Shown here piece after piece: positions 7,001 to 13,624 of a stretch of DNA of 13,624 nucleotides; positions within the stretch are counted from its first letter, which is position 1, and the number at the start of each line of letters is the position of its first letter. Below the pieces are notes generated by a model, which was not told the origin of the DNA, ran no database searches, and worked only from the letters and a program-made list of their open reading frames with translations. A program made the translations under genes and the position numbers. The stretch comes from Enterovirga sp. (lineage in GTDB: Bacteria; Pseudomonadota; Alphaproteobacteria; Rhizobiales; Beijerinckiaceae), in contig JAQGJZ010000220.1 of assembly GCA_028290385.1 (NCBI GenBank), positions 1 through 13,624 on the forward strand, given 5' to 3'.

Positions 7001-9395
7001 GCTTTGCAAGCGACCGCGGGCTCGAGGTCTTCTGAGCCTTGCCACGACCGGAGAGGCTCGGGTTGGTCATGAAATATTTGTGAGCGTTGAAGGGTTCCTC
7101 GCCCGGCCGAAGCTGGACCCGCTCGCTCGCGCCGGTGGGCAATACGGTCCAGCTCTGCTCGTTGTCCAGCAGGTTGGCCAGCATGATCTGATCGAGGATC
7201 TGCTGGTGCACGGTGGTGTTCGTAATCGGCAGCAGGGCCTCGACCCGCCGGTCCAGATTGCGGGTCATGAGGTCCGCCGAAGAAATGTAGATGTGGGCCC
7301 TCGGGTGCGGCAGCCCATGCCCGTTCCCGAACGCGTAGATGCGGCTGTGCTCCAGGAACCGGCCCACGATCGATTTCACGCGGATGTTCTCGGAAAGCCC
7401 GGGGATGCCCGGGCGCAGGCAGCAGATTCCGCGCACGATCAGGTCGATCTGCACCCCCGCCTGGCTCGCGTCGTACAGCGCGTCGATCATCGTCGGATCG
7501 ACCAGCGAGTTGCACTTCGCCCAGATCGCGGCCGGGCGGCCGGCCTTGGCGTGTGCGGTCTCCTCCTCGATGCGCCGGAGCAGCCGCTTGCGCAGGTTCA
7601 CGGGTGAGACCGCCATAAGCTCGAGCTCGTCCGGCTCGGCATAGCCCGTGATGAAGTTGAAGATGCGATTCACGTCCCGCCCGATCGCCGGATCGGCCGT
7701 GAAGAAGGACAGGTCCGTGTAGATGCGGGCGGTGATCGGATGGTAGTTGCCGGTCCCGACGTGGCAATAGGTCACGAGCTGCCCGCCCTCGCGCCGCACG
7801 ACCATCGAGAGCTTGGCGTGGGTCTTCAGCTCGACGAAGCCGAACACGACTTGCGCGCTGGCACGCTCGAGGTCGCGCGCCCAGCGGATATTCGCCTCCT
7901 CGTCAAACCGCGCCTTCAGCTCGACCAGCGCGGTAACGGACTTTCCAGCCTCGGCGGCCTCGGCCAGCACCCGGACGATCGGGCTGTCCGAGGAGGTCCG
8001 GTACAGCGTCTGCCGGATCGCCACGACGTTCGGGTCGCGCGCCGCCTGTTGCAGAAACTGCACGACGGCGTCGAAGGATTCGTAGGGGTGGTGGACGACG
8101 ATGTCCTTCAGCTTGATGGCCGCAAAGCAATCGCCGCCATGCTCGCGGATGCGCTCCGGAAAGCGCGGATTGTAGGGCTTGAACTTCAGTTCGGGGCGAT
8201 CGAGCCCGACGAGCTGTGAGAGCTCGTTCAGGGCCAGCATGCCCTCGACCACAAAAACCTCCTCCGGGGCCGCGTCGAGCTCGCCGGCCACGAAGTGGGC
8301 GAGGTCGTCCGGCATGGCGGCCTCGACCTCGAGCCGGATCACGCTGCCGCGCCGACGGCGCTTCAGGGCCGTCTCGAAGAGGCGCACGAGGTCTTCGGCC
8401 TCCTCCTCCACTTCGAGGTCGGAATCGCGCAGGACCCGGAACGCGCCGCGGCCCTCGACCGTGTAGCCGGGGAAGAGCTGCCCGGTGAACAGGCCGACAA
8501 GCTCCTCCAGGGCGATGAAGCGGCACGTCCCGCCGCCCTCGAAATCGGGCAGCCTGACGAAGCGGTCGATCTTCGCCGGGAGGCGGATCAGCGCATTGAG
8601 CGCCCGCCCGTCGAGCTTGCGCGAGAGCTTCAGGGCGATCGAGAAGCCGAAGTTCGGAATAAACGGGAACGGGTGGGCCGGGTCGACCGCGAGCGGGGTC
8701 AGGACCGGGAACACATGGCTGAGGTAGTGCTCCTCGAGCCAGGCGCGCTCGCGCTCGTTGATGGTGTCGCCATCGATCAGCGCAATGCCGTGGTCGAGGA
8801 GCTCGGCCCTCAGCTGCGCCCAGCGGCGCTGCTGATCCGCCGCCAGCGACGAGGCCGCGGCCGTGATACGCGCGAGCTGCTCGACCGGAGACAGTCCGTC
8901 CTGCGACGTGACGGCGACCCCCGTCCGGACCTGCCCGCGCAGGCCCGCAACGCGGACCATGAAGAACTCGTCGAAATTGTTCGCGGAGATCGACAGAAAG
9001 CGCAACTGCTCGAGCAGCGGGTGGTTGCGGTTCGAGGCTTCCTCGAGCACGCGGCGGTTGAATTGTAGCCACGACAATTCGCGGTTGACGAAGCGCTCGG
9101 GCACCTGGCGGAGGGCTTCCCCTTCGTCCCGGCTCGTATCGGCCTGAACCCGCGGTGCCGGCTCGCGCAGCGCGAGGGCGACGACCTCGGCCTCGGGCGG
9201 GGGCGTGTCGCTGCCGCTCGCGCTTGCCGGCCTCACGGCCCGCGCTCTCGCGGCCGGCGGGGAGCCGGCCGCCGCATTCGCTCCGGCGCCGTCCGTCGCG
9301 GCCTCGCTGGAGGCCGGGGAAAGCTCGGCATCCGACGCAAGCGGCGCCTCGCCGGTCTGGACCGCCTGCGAAGGTCGTCTGCGTCGTGCTGCCAT
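6978..9395 (-). CDS. ppk: Polyphosphate kinase 1 with long N-terminal extension
   Basis: Reversibly transfers the gamma phosphate of ATP to polyphosphate. At 805 residues it is longer than E. coli Ppk (about 690). Residues 101 onward match the family: [27 protein letters not shown] (139-152), [28 protein letters not shown] (433-447), [13 protein letters not shown] with His526 (the phosphorylated histidine, E. coli His435), [11 protein letters not shown] (543-552), [13 protein letters not shown] with His683 (E. coli His592), and [16 protein letters not shown] (704-719). Residues 1 to about 98 are a low-complexity Ala/Pro/Ser segment with a basic start ([10 protein letters not shown]). ATG at 9395 is kept because GGAG lies just upstream; a GTG at residue 98 would give a family-length protein but its purine-rich stretch is badly spaced. 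A short basic tail ([19 protein letters not shown]) closes it. It lies 45 bases after hdaA and overlaps ppx. Confidence 0.95.
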   Translation of the reverse strand: MAARRRRPSQAVQTGEAPLASDAELSPASSEAATDGAGANAAAGSPPAARARAVRPASASGSDTPPPEAEVVALALREPAPRVQADTSRDEGEALRQVPERFVNRELSWLQFNRRVLEEASNRNHPLLEQLRFLSISANNFDEFFMVRVAGLRGQVRTGVAVTSQDGLSPVEQLARITAAASSLAADQQRRWAQLRAELLDHGIALIDGDTINERERAWLEEHYLSHVFPVLTPLAVDPAHPFPFIPNFGFSIALKLSRKLDGRALNALIRLPAKIDRFVRLPDFEGGGTCRFIALEELVGLFTGQLFPGYTVEGRGAFRVLRDSDLEVEEEAEDLVRLFETALKRRRRGSVIRLEVEAAMPDDLAHFVAGELDAAPEEVFVVEGMLALNELSQLVGLDRPELKFKPYNPRFPERIREHGGDCFAAIKLKDIVVHHPYESFDAVVQFLQQAARDPNVVAIRQTLYRTSSDSPIVRVLAEAAEAGKSVTALVELKARFDEEANIRWARDLERASAQVVFGFVELKTHAKLSMVVRREGGQLVTYCHVGTGNYHPITARIYTDLSFFTADPAIGRDVNRIFNFITGYAEPDELELMAVSPVNLRKRLLRRIEEETAHAKAGRPAAIWAKCNSLVDPTMIDALYDASQAGVQIDLIVRGICCLRPGIPGLSENIRVKSIVGRFLEHSRIYAFGNGHGLPHPRAHIYISSADLMTRNLDRRVEALLPITNTTVHQQILDQIMLANLLDNEQSWTVLPTGASERVQLRPGEEPFNAHKYFMTNPSLSGRGKAQKTSSPRSLAKRGRPPAP

Positions 9396-9423
9396 CTTCT
9401 CCGCCTTAGGACCGATTTATGAC

Positions 9424-9450
9424 CGAGCTGTGATGATCCGTCACGGCTCG
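9424..9450. repeat. Imperfect hairpin across the hdaA stop codon
   Basis: CGAGC-T-GTGA, a 7-base loop TGATCCG, and TCAC-G-GCTCG form a 10-pair stem with one mismatch, centred on the end of hdaA. On the coding (minus) strand no T-run follows, so termination is unlikely; it could tune expression of ppk relative to hdaA or protect the message end. Confidence 0.3.
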
Positions 9451-10127
9451 AGGCTGTCGTGAGCCGGCTCGTCAGCCGAAATCAGCGCCCCCGCGATCGG
9501 CCGGGTGATGCGGCGGCCACGGCTCAAGGCCTCGCGATCGAGCGCGGCGACGACCTCGGCGGCTCGGGCAAGCGATCGCTCGATCCGCGTCGCGATGAAC
9601 TCGACGACGCTGGTATCCACGACGAGCTGGCGGTCCACGAAGAGCTTCACCAGGACGGCCCTGAGCAGCGCGTCGTCCGGCGGGTCGATCTCGACGGTCG
9701 GCGCCAGCCGCAGCCTGGAGAGCAGATCCGCCGTGCGGATCCCGCACCGATCGACGGCTTCGGCGCTGGTGAACAGGAAGGGCAGCCCGCGCTCCCGCGC
9801 GATGTTGACCAGGTGGAAGAGCGCGCCTTCCGCCAGGGGTCCCCGGTCCAGATCCTCGACCAGCAGCGCCGGGGGATCGGTCAGGGCGGCCACGACCTCG
9901 TCGGTCACGCTCGCGGCGGCCAGCGATACGGCTTGCGCCCGCTCCGCCCAGATCGAAGCGAGGTGGCTCTTGCCGCTCCCGGCCGGCCCGCGCAGGTGGA
10001 GAAGCGGGCTCGGCCAATCCGGCCAGCGCTCGACGCGGGAATAGGCGGCCTCGTTCGAGGGGCTGACCAGGAAGTCGTCCGCTCCGAACCGCGCTTCGAC
10101 GGGCAGGTCCAGGACGAGCTGGCGCAT
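9441..10127 (-). CDS. hdaA: HdaA, DnaA-related regulator of replication initiation
   Basis: With the DNA-loaded sliding clamp, Hda-type proteins stimulate ATP hydrolysis by DnaA and so prevent re-initiation (RIDA). The 228 residues show the N-terminal clamp-binding motif MRQLVLDLP, Walker A GPAGSGKSHL (47-56), Walker B ALLVEDLD (87-94), the sensor-1 region LPFLFTSAE (115-123) and box VII LLSRLRLA with the presumed arginine finger Arg138. The DnaA DNA-binding domain IV is absent, as in all Hda. Caulobacter HdaA is the best-studied relative. Its ATG lies 3 bases after the permease stop (TGA-GGC-ATG), so the two are probably translationally coupled, and ppk follows after 45 bases. Members are often mis-annotated as DnaA or 'chromosomal replication initiator'; length and clamp motif decide for HdaA. 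Confidence 0.9.
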   Translation of the reverse strand: MRQLVLDLPVEARFGADDFLVSPSNEAAYSRVERWPDWPSPLLHLRGPAGSGKSHLASIWAERAQAVSLAAASVTDEVVAALTDPPALLVEDLDRGPLAEGALFHLVNIARERGLPFLFTSAEAVDRCGIRTADLLSRLRLAPTVEIDPPDDALLRAVLVKLFVDRQLVVDTSVVEFIATRIERSLARAAEVVAALDREALSRGRRITRPIAGALISADEPAHDSLEP

Positions 10128-10130
10128 GCC

Positions 10131-11246
10131 TCAGACCTCCGCCTTCTTCGAGACGGGCAGGAGGGTGGTCTCGGGCGGACCCACCTTCGGGTCGCCATCG
10201 AGAAAGAGCGGGCTCTCCTGATAGCGCTCGATCGCGAACCGGGTGAGAACCCCGATCATCGCCGCCACGGGCACCGCGAGCAGCAGGCCGAGGAAGCCGA
10301 ACAGCGAGCCGAATGCCAGCAGGGCGAACATGACCCAGACCGGATGCAGCCCGGCGGAAGCGCCGACGAGCTTCGGGGACAGGATGTTTCCCTCGATGAA
10401 CTGGCCCACGAAGAACACGCCGATGGTCGCCAGAACCATGCTCCAATCCGGCAGGAACTGCACCAGGGCGACGCCGACCGACAGCAAGAGACCGGTGAGC
10501 GACCCGACATAGGGGATGAAGCTGATCAGCCCGGCGAACAGGCCGATCAGGATGCCGAAATTGAGCCCGACAAGGGCGAGCCCCGTCGCATAGAACACGC
10601 CGAGGAAGATGCAGACCGCGGTCTGCCCGCGGACAAAGCCGGAAACCGCACCGTCCATCTCGTGCCCGAGCCGGCGAACGGTCGGGCGGTTGCGGGGCGG
10701 CACCCAGCCGTCGATCGTGGCGATCATCCGGTCCCAGTCGACCAGCAGGTAGAACGCGACGACGGGCGTCACGACGAAGATCGACAACACCCCGATCACA
10801 GCCTGCGAGCCGCTCCAGATCGAGCGCACGAACGTGGTCACCCAGTTCGCGCCCTGCCCCACCAGGTCGCCGAGCGAGCGCTGGATCTGCCCGAGGGCCT
10901 CCTCACCGCCGAATTCCCGCAGGATGGGCCCGCCATGCTCGGCGAGCAGCGCCTGCAGCCTGGCCACGTAGCCCGGGACCTGCTCGGCGAACTTGACCAC
11001 CTGCTGCACGGCGATCGGGACGGCGATGATCAGGACGAGCCCGAGGACCAGGACGAACAGCGTGAGAATCAGGATGGTGGCGCCGAGCCGGCCCAGCCCG
11101 AACCGCTGCAGGCGGTCAGCCAGCGGGTCGAGCAGGTAGGCGAGCGCCGCTCCGACCACGAACGGGAGGAGCACATCCCTCAGCACGTAAAGGCCGAGCA
11201 GCAGGAGAGCGACGCCCGCGAAAGGATAAAGGACCTGCCGTTGCAT
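10131..11246 (-). CDS. AI-2E family (PerM/YdgG-type) inner-membrane permease
   Basis: A 371-residue integral membrane protein of the AI-2E transporter family (PF01594). Members have been linked to autoinducer-2 export or to Na+/H+ antiport, but for most the substrate is unknown. The pattern is typical: an N-terminal pair of spans (YPFAGVALLLLGLYVLR and VLLPFVVGAALAYLLDPLAD), a third span (TILILTLFVLVLGLVLIIAV), a soluble loop of about 70 residues, then FVVTPVVAFYLLVDWDRM and the conserved C-terminal hydrophobic block including GLISFIPYVGSLTGLLL and FVGQFIEGNILSPKLVG, the family's most recognisable stretch. The tail (from about 340) is polar. It stands directly before hdaA, 3 bases apart, and 72 bases after the pgsA-like gene; no quorum-sensing genes are nearby, so I do not assign AI-2 export. 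Confidence 0.9.
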   Translation of the reverse strand: MQRQVLYPFAGVALLLLGLYVLRDVLLPFVVGAALAYLLDPLADRLQRFGLGRLGATILILTLFVLVLGLVLIIAVPIAVQQVVKFAEQVPGYVARLQALLAEHGGPILREFGGEEALGQIQRSLGDLVGQGANWVTTFVRSIWSGSQAVIGVLSIFVVTPVVAFYLLVDWDRMIATIDGWVPPRNRPTVRRLGHEMDGAVSGFVRGQTAVCIFLGVFYATGLALVGLNFGILIGLFAGLISFIPYVGSLTGLLLSVGVALVQFLPDWSMVLATIGVFFVGQFIEGNILSPKLVGASAGLHPVWVMFALLAFGSLFGFLGLLLAVPVAAMIGVLTRFAIERYQESPLFLDGDPKVGPPETTLLPVSKKAEV

Positions 11247-11318
11247 CGGCGATAGAACCTGCGCTTGCCCTGCGGCCCCTTTAGCGGGTTTTGTGCCGGT
11301 TTGCGCGCCCCGCTCCGC

Positions 11319-11852
11319 TCAGGGGCCCGCCATGTGGCGGAGCCAGCGGGTGAGATAGGCGATTCCGGACACGACCGTCAGGGTCGCGACGACCCACATC
11401 CCGGCTTCCATCATGGCGTTGGTGGGCGGCAGAAACGCCATCATGGCGAGCACCAGCCCGGCAAAAGCGATCTGTGCGGCCGTGTTGAGCTTGCTCACCA
11501 GGAGCGGGCGGATCTCCATCGGGCGCTCCATCAGGCGCGAAACCAGGATGGCGGCCAGAATCATCAGGTCGCGTGAAACCACGACGATCGCGATCCAGCC
11601 TGGCAGCACGTTCACGACGGACAGCGTGACGTAGATGGAGACGAGGAGCGCCTTGTCGGCGAGCGGATCGATATAGGCGCCGAACTCGGTCCGCATGTTG
11701 AACCGGCGCGCGATGAAGCCGTCCACGGCGTCAGACACCCCGGCGAGTGCAAACAGCCCGAAGGCCGCCGCCCAGTGACCCTGGTTGATCATGACCACCA
11801 CGACGGGGACGAGGATCAGGCGAAGAATGGTGATCAGGTTCGGGATGGTCAT
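11319..11852 (-). CDS. pgsA: CDP-alcohol phosphatidyltransferase, probably PGP synthase (pgsA-type)
   Basis: Transfers a phosphatidyl group from CDP-diacylglycerol to an alcohol in the inner membrane; glycerol-3-phosphate is the likely acceptor, giving phosphatidylglycerophosphate. The 177 residues are the usual PgsA size. The CDP-OH signature is complete: D41-x2-D44-G45-x2-A48-R49-x8-G58-x3-D62-x3-D66, within [20 protein letters not shown] and YIDPLADK. It begins with [20 protein letters not shown], typical of PgsA, and has further spans, e.g. [17 protein letters not shown] helices, [17 protein letters not shown] and [16 protein letters not shown] cardiolipin or other CDP-alcohol transferase cannot be fully excluded. 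It is divergent from purM and is the first gene of the minus-strand run that continues with the permease, hdaA, ppk and ppx; the ribosome site is weak. Confidence 0.85.
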   Translation of the reverse strand: MTIPNLITILRLILVPVVVVMINQGHWAAAFGLFALAGVSDAVDGFIARRFNMRTEFGAYIDPLADKALLVSIYVTLSVVNVLPGWIAIVVVSRDLMILAAILVSRLMERPMEIRPLLVSKLNTAAQIAFAGLVLAMMAFLPPTNAMMEAGMWVVATLTVVSGIAYLTRWLRHMAGP

Positions 11853-11870
11853 CGCGACCGAATGGTCTCT

Positions 11871-11890
11871 CTCGGGCGTATTGTCCCGAG
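11871..11890. promoter_or_regulatory. Inverted repeat in the pgsA/purM divergent region
   Basis: CTCGGG (11871-11876) and CCCGAG (11885-11890) are perfectly complementary around 8 bases. It lies 18 bases upstream of the pgsA ATG in the 101-base space that must hold both promoters. It could be an operator or a leader hairpin; no known regulator site is recognised. Confidence 0.3.
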
Positions 11891-11906
11891 CGTCCGCGCT
11901 TGCGTC

Positions 11907-11921
11907 GGGTCCGCTGGACCC
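11907..11921. promoter_or_regulatory. Inverted repeat upstream of purM
   Basis: GGGTCC-GCT-GGACCC is a perfect 6-bp inverted repeat with a 3-base loop, 32 bases before the purM ATG. A weak promoter (TTGCGT at 11900-11905, 17 bases, TACTGC at 11923-11928) would enclose it. It may be an operator for a purine-responsive repressor or an RNA hairpin; neither is shown. Confidence 0.35.
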
Positions 11922-11953
11922 TTACTGCCCGGCCAGCTTCAGTCCAAGACCGC

Positions 11954-13030
11954 ATGAGCGACCCAAAAACACAGCCGGCCGGCTCCGGCCTGACCTATGC
12001 CCAAGCGGGCGTAGACATCGATGCCGGAAACGCGATGGTGGACGCCATCAAGCCCCTCGTGCGCTCGACGCGCCGGCCCGGTGCCGATGCGGAGATCGGC
12101 GGCTTCGGCGGCCTGTTCGACCTGAAGGCGGCCGGGTTCACCGACCCGATCCTCGTCGCGGCCAATGACGGCGTCGGCACGAAGGTGAAGATCGCGATCG
12201 AGACCGGGCGGCACGACACGATCGGCATCGACCTCGTGGCGATGTGCGTGAACGACCTCGTCGTCCAGGGCGCCGAGCCGCTGCTGTTCCTCGATTATTA
12301 CGCGACCGGAAGGCTGGACCCGAAGGCCGGCGTCGACATCGTGCGCGGCATCGCCGAGGGCTGCCGGCAGGCGGGCTGCGCGCTGATCGGCGGGGAAACG
12401 GCCGAGATGCCGGGCCTCTACGCCGAGGCGGATTACGACCTAGCGGGCTTCGCGGTTGGGGCCGCCGAGCGCGGCACGCTGCTGCCGCGCGGCGTCGCCG
12501 AGGGCGACGTGCTTCTCGGGCTCCCCTCCTCCGGGGTGCATTCCAACGGGTTCTCGCTCGTCCGGCGGGTCGTCGAGAGGGCGGGCCTGTCCTGGAGCGA
12601 TCCGGCCCCGTTCGCACCCGGACAGACGCTCGGCGATGCTCTTCTCGAGCCGACCCGCATCTACGTGAAGCCCCTGCTCGCGGCCCTGAAGGCCGGCGCC
12701 GCCATCAAGGCGCTCGCACACATCACCGGCGGCGGCTTCCCGGACAACATCCCGCGCGTGCTGCCGGACGGGCTCGGCGTCGAACTCGATCTCGGGGCCA
12801 TAACACCTCCCCCGGTCTTCGGCTGGCTCGCCAAGGCGGGCGGTATCGCCGACACCGAGATGCTGCGCACCTTCAACTGCGGCATCGGCATGGTGGTGGT
12901 CGTGGCCGAAGCGGATGCCGAGGCGGTCGCCGCGGCGCTCCGGGCGGCAGGCGAGCATCCGCTCAGATTGGGCCGGGTGACCGGCGCCGACGCCGAGCGG
13001 GTCACCTATTCGGGCAAGCTGGCCCTCTGA
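11954..13030 (+). CDS. purM: Phosphoribosylformylglycinamidine cyclo-ligase (AIR synthetase)
   Basis: Fifth step of purine synthesis: ATP-dependent ring closure of FGAM to AIR in the cytosol. The 358 residues match the family length. Visible motifs are [14 protein letters not shown] (N-terminus), [14 protein letters not shown], the ATP/FGAM signature [51 protein letters not shown], the hallmark [39 protein letters not shown] and [20 protein letters not shown]. The start at 11954 is the first ATG giving the usual short tail; a longer in-frame ATG at 11900 would run through the inverted repeat and promoter region and has no family support. The ribosome site is weak. Its stop overlaps purN by one base. 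Confidence 0.97.
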   Translation: MSDPKTQPAGSGLTYAQAGVDIDAGNAMVDAIKPLVRSTRRPGADAEIGGFGGLFDLKAAGFTDPILVAANDGVGTKVKIAIETGRHDTIGIDLVAMCVNDLVVQGAEPLLFLDYYATGRLDPKAGVDIVRGIAEGCRQAGCALIGGETAEMPGLYAEADYDLAGFAVGAAERGTLLPRGVAEGDVLLGLPSSGVHSNGFSLVRRVVERAGLSWSDPAPFAPGQTLGDALLEPTRIYVKPLLAALKAGAAIKALAHITGGGFPDNIPRVLPDGLGVELDLGAITPPPVFGWLAKAGGIADTEMLRTFNCGIGMVVVVAEADAEAVAAALRAAGEHPLRLGRVTGADAERVTYSGKLAL

Positions 13031-13624
13031 TGGGGGCGGACGGGAAGACGCGCGTCGGAATTCTGATCTCCGGGCGCGGGTCAAACATGGCCTCGCTGAT
13101 CGAGGCGGCGAAGGCCCCCGAGTTTCCGGCCGAGATCGCGCTGGTGCTGTCGAACCGGCCGGGTGCGGGCGGCCTCGCCCGAGCCGAGGCGGAAGGCATC
13201 CGCACGGCTGTGGTCGACCACAAGCTGTTCCCCGACCGCGCGAGCTTCGACGCGGAGGTCGGGCGCGTCTTCGACGAGGCCGGAATCGAGCTGATCTGCC
13301 TTGCCGGCTTCATGCGGATCCTCAGCGATTCCTTTGTCGAGGCGCGGCTCGGGCGGATGCTGAACATCCACCCCTCGCTGCTGCCGTCGTTCAAGGGCCT
13401 GCACCCGCATCGCCAAGCGCTCGAGGCCGGCGTCCGCATCCACGGCTGCACTGTCCATTTCGTCGTGCCGGAGCTCGATTCCGGCCCGATCGTGGCGCAG
13501 GCAGCCGTGCCGGTCCTGCCCGGCGACACGGAGGACGAACTCGCGGCGCGCGTGCTCGGCGAGGAGCACCGGCTCTACCCCCTCGGCCTGGAGCTCGTGG
13601 CAACGGGAGCGGCGCGGCTCGAGG
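13030..13624 (+). CDS. purN: Phosphoribosylglycinamide formyltransferase, 3' end cut by window
   Basis: Third step of purine synthesis: transfer of a formyl group from 10-formyl-tetrahydrofolate to GAR. The 198 visible codons are nearly the whole enzyme (family about 190-220). Motifs seen are VGILISGRGSNMASLI (9-24, phosphate binding), ICLAGFMRILSDSFV (89-103), the catalytic MLNIHPSLLPSFKGLHPHR with Asn112 and His114, and VPELDSGPIVAQ with Asp150; these correspond to E. coli Asn106, His108 and Asp144. Its ATG shares one base with the purM stop (TGATG), so translation is coupled; the purM-purN order is common in bacteria. Confidence 0.96.
   Translation, partial: MGADGKTRVGILISGRGSNMASLIEAAKAPEFPAEIALVLSNRPGAGGLARAEAEGIRTAVVDHKLFPDRASFDAEVGRVFDEAGIELICLAGFMRILSDSFVEARLGRMLNIHPSLLPSFKGLHPHRQALEAGVRIHGCTVHFVVPELDSGPIVAQAAVPVLPGDTEDELAARVLGEEHRLYPLGLELVATGAARLE

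Noticed and set aside
5828..7072. 414-codon plus-strand ORF opposite ppx
   Set aside because: No recognisable domain; ppx in the opposite strand is fully supported by its motifs.
7903..9072. 389-codon minus-strand ORF in another frame of ppk
   Set aside because: Same strand as ppk but Arg/Gly/Pro-rich; ppk's own frame contains every family motif.
9459..11255. 598-codon plus-strand ORF opposite hdaA and the AI-2E permease
   Set aside because: It is highly charged (Glu/Arg/Gln/Asp-rich), resembles no family, and lies entirely opposite genes with clear family motifs; long antisense ORFs are expected at this GC content.
11900..11953. 18-residue N-terminal extension of PurM from ATG 11900
   Set aside because: It would read through the inverted repeat at 11907-11921, and PurM proteins normally begin close to the ATG at 11954.

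Overview
This window looks like a piece of the core chromosome of a high-GC alphaproteobacterium, most likely a Hyphomicrobiales (Rhizobiales) member. The evidence is the very high third-position GC, the protein signatures, and the gene order pgsA-type / AI-2E permease / hdaA / ppk / ppx against rnd and aspS, with purM-purN on the far side, an arrangement I associate from memory with that order. Genus cannot be fixed from the sequence alone. I see no IS element, prophage, CRISPR array, rRNA or tRNA.

Layout from left to right: (1) the 5' end of a malic enzyme gene on the minus strand, cut by the window edge; (2) a divergent intergenic region with a strong hairpin and an operator-like inverted repeat; (3) a TetR-type regulator on the plus strand; (4) converging on it, a minus-strand pair of aspS (aspartyl-tRNA synthetase) followed one base later by a GT-A glycosyltransferase; (5) an AT-rich divergent region with a symmetric palindrome; (6) a 60-codon gene for a small, probably membrane-anchored protein of unknown function; (7) rnd (RNase D) on the plus strand; (8) a tightly packed minus-strand run, pgsA-like phosphatidyltransferase, AI-2E family permease, hdaA, ppk, ppx, whose end meets rnd tail to tail with 5 bases between; (9) purM and the start of purN on the plus strand, divergent from pgsA and overlapping each other by one base.

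Functionally the window is housekeeping: central carbon metabolism (malic enzyme), aminoacylation (AspRS with the residues of the non-discriminating type, implying a GatCAB route to Asn-tRNA), RNA maturation (RNase D), phospholipid synthesis, control of replication initiation (HdaA), polyphosphate synthesis and breakdown (Ppk1 and Ppx in one transcription unit), and purine synthesis (PurM, PurN). The parts that are not routine are the small unknown gene and its palindromic promoter region, the glycosyltransferase coupled to aspS, the orphan TetR regulator with its operator candidate, the long Ala/Pro-rich N-terminal extension of Ppk, and a possible leaderless start for rnd. I found no clear new multi-gene system; these are modest leads.
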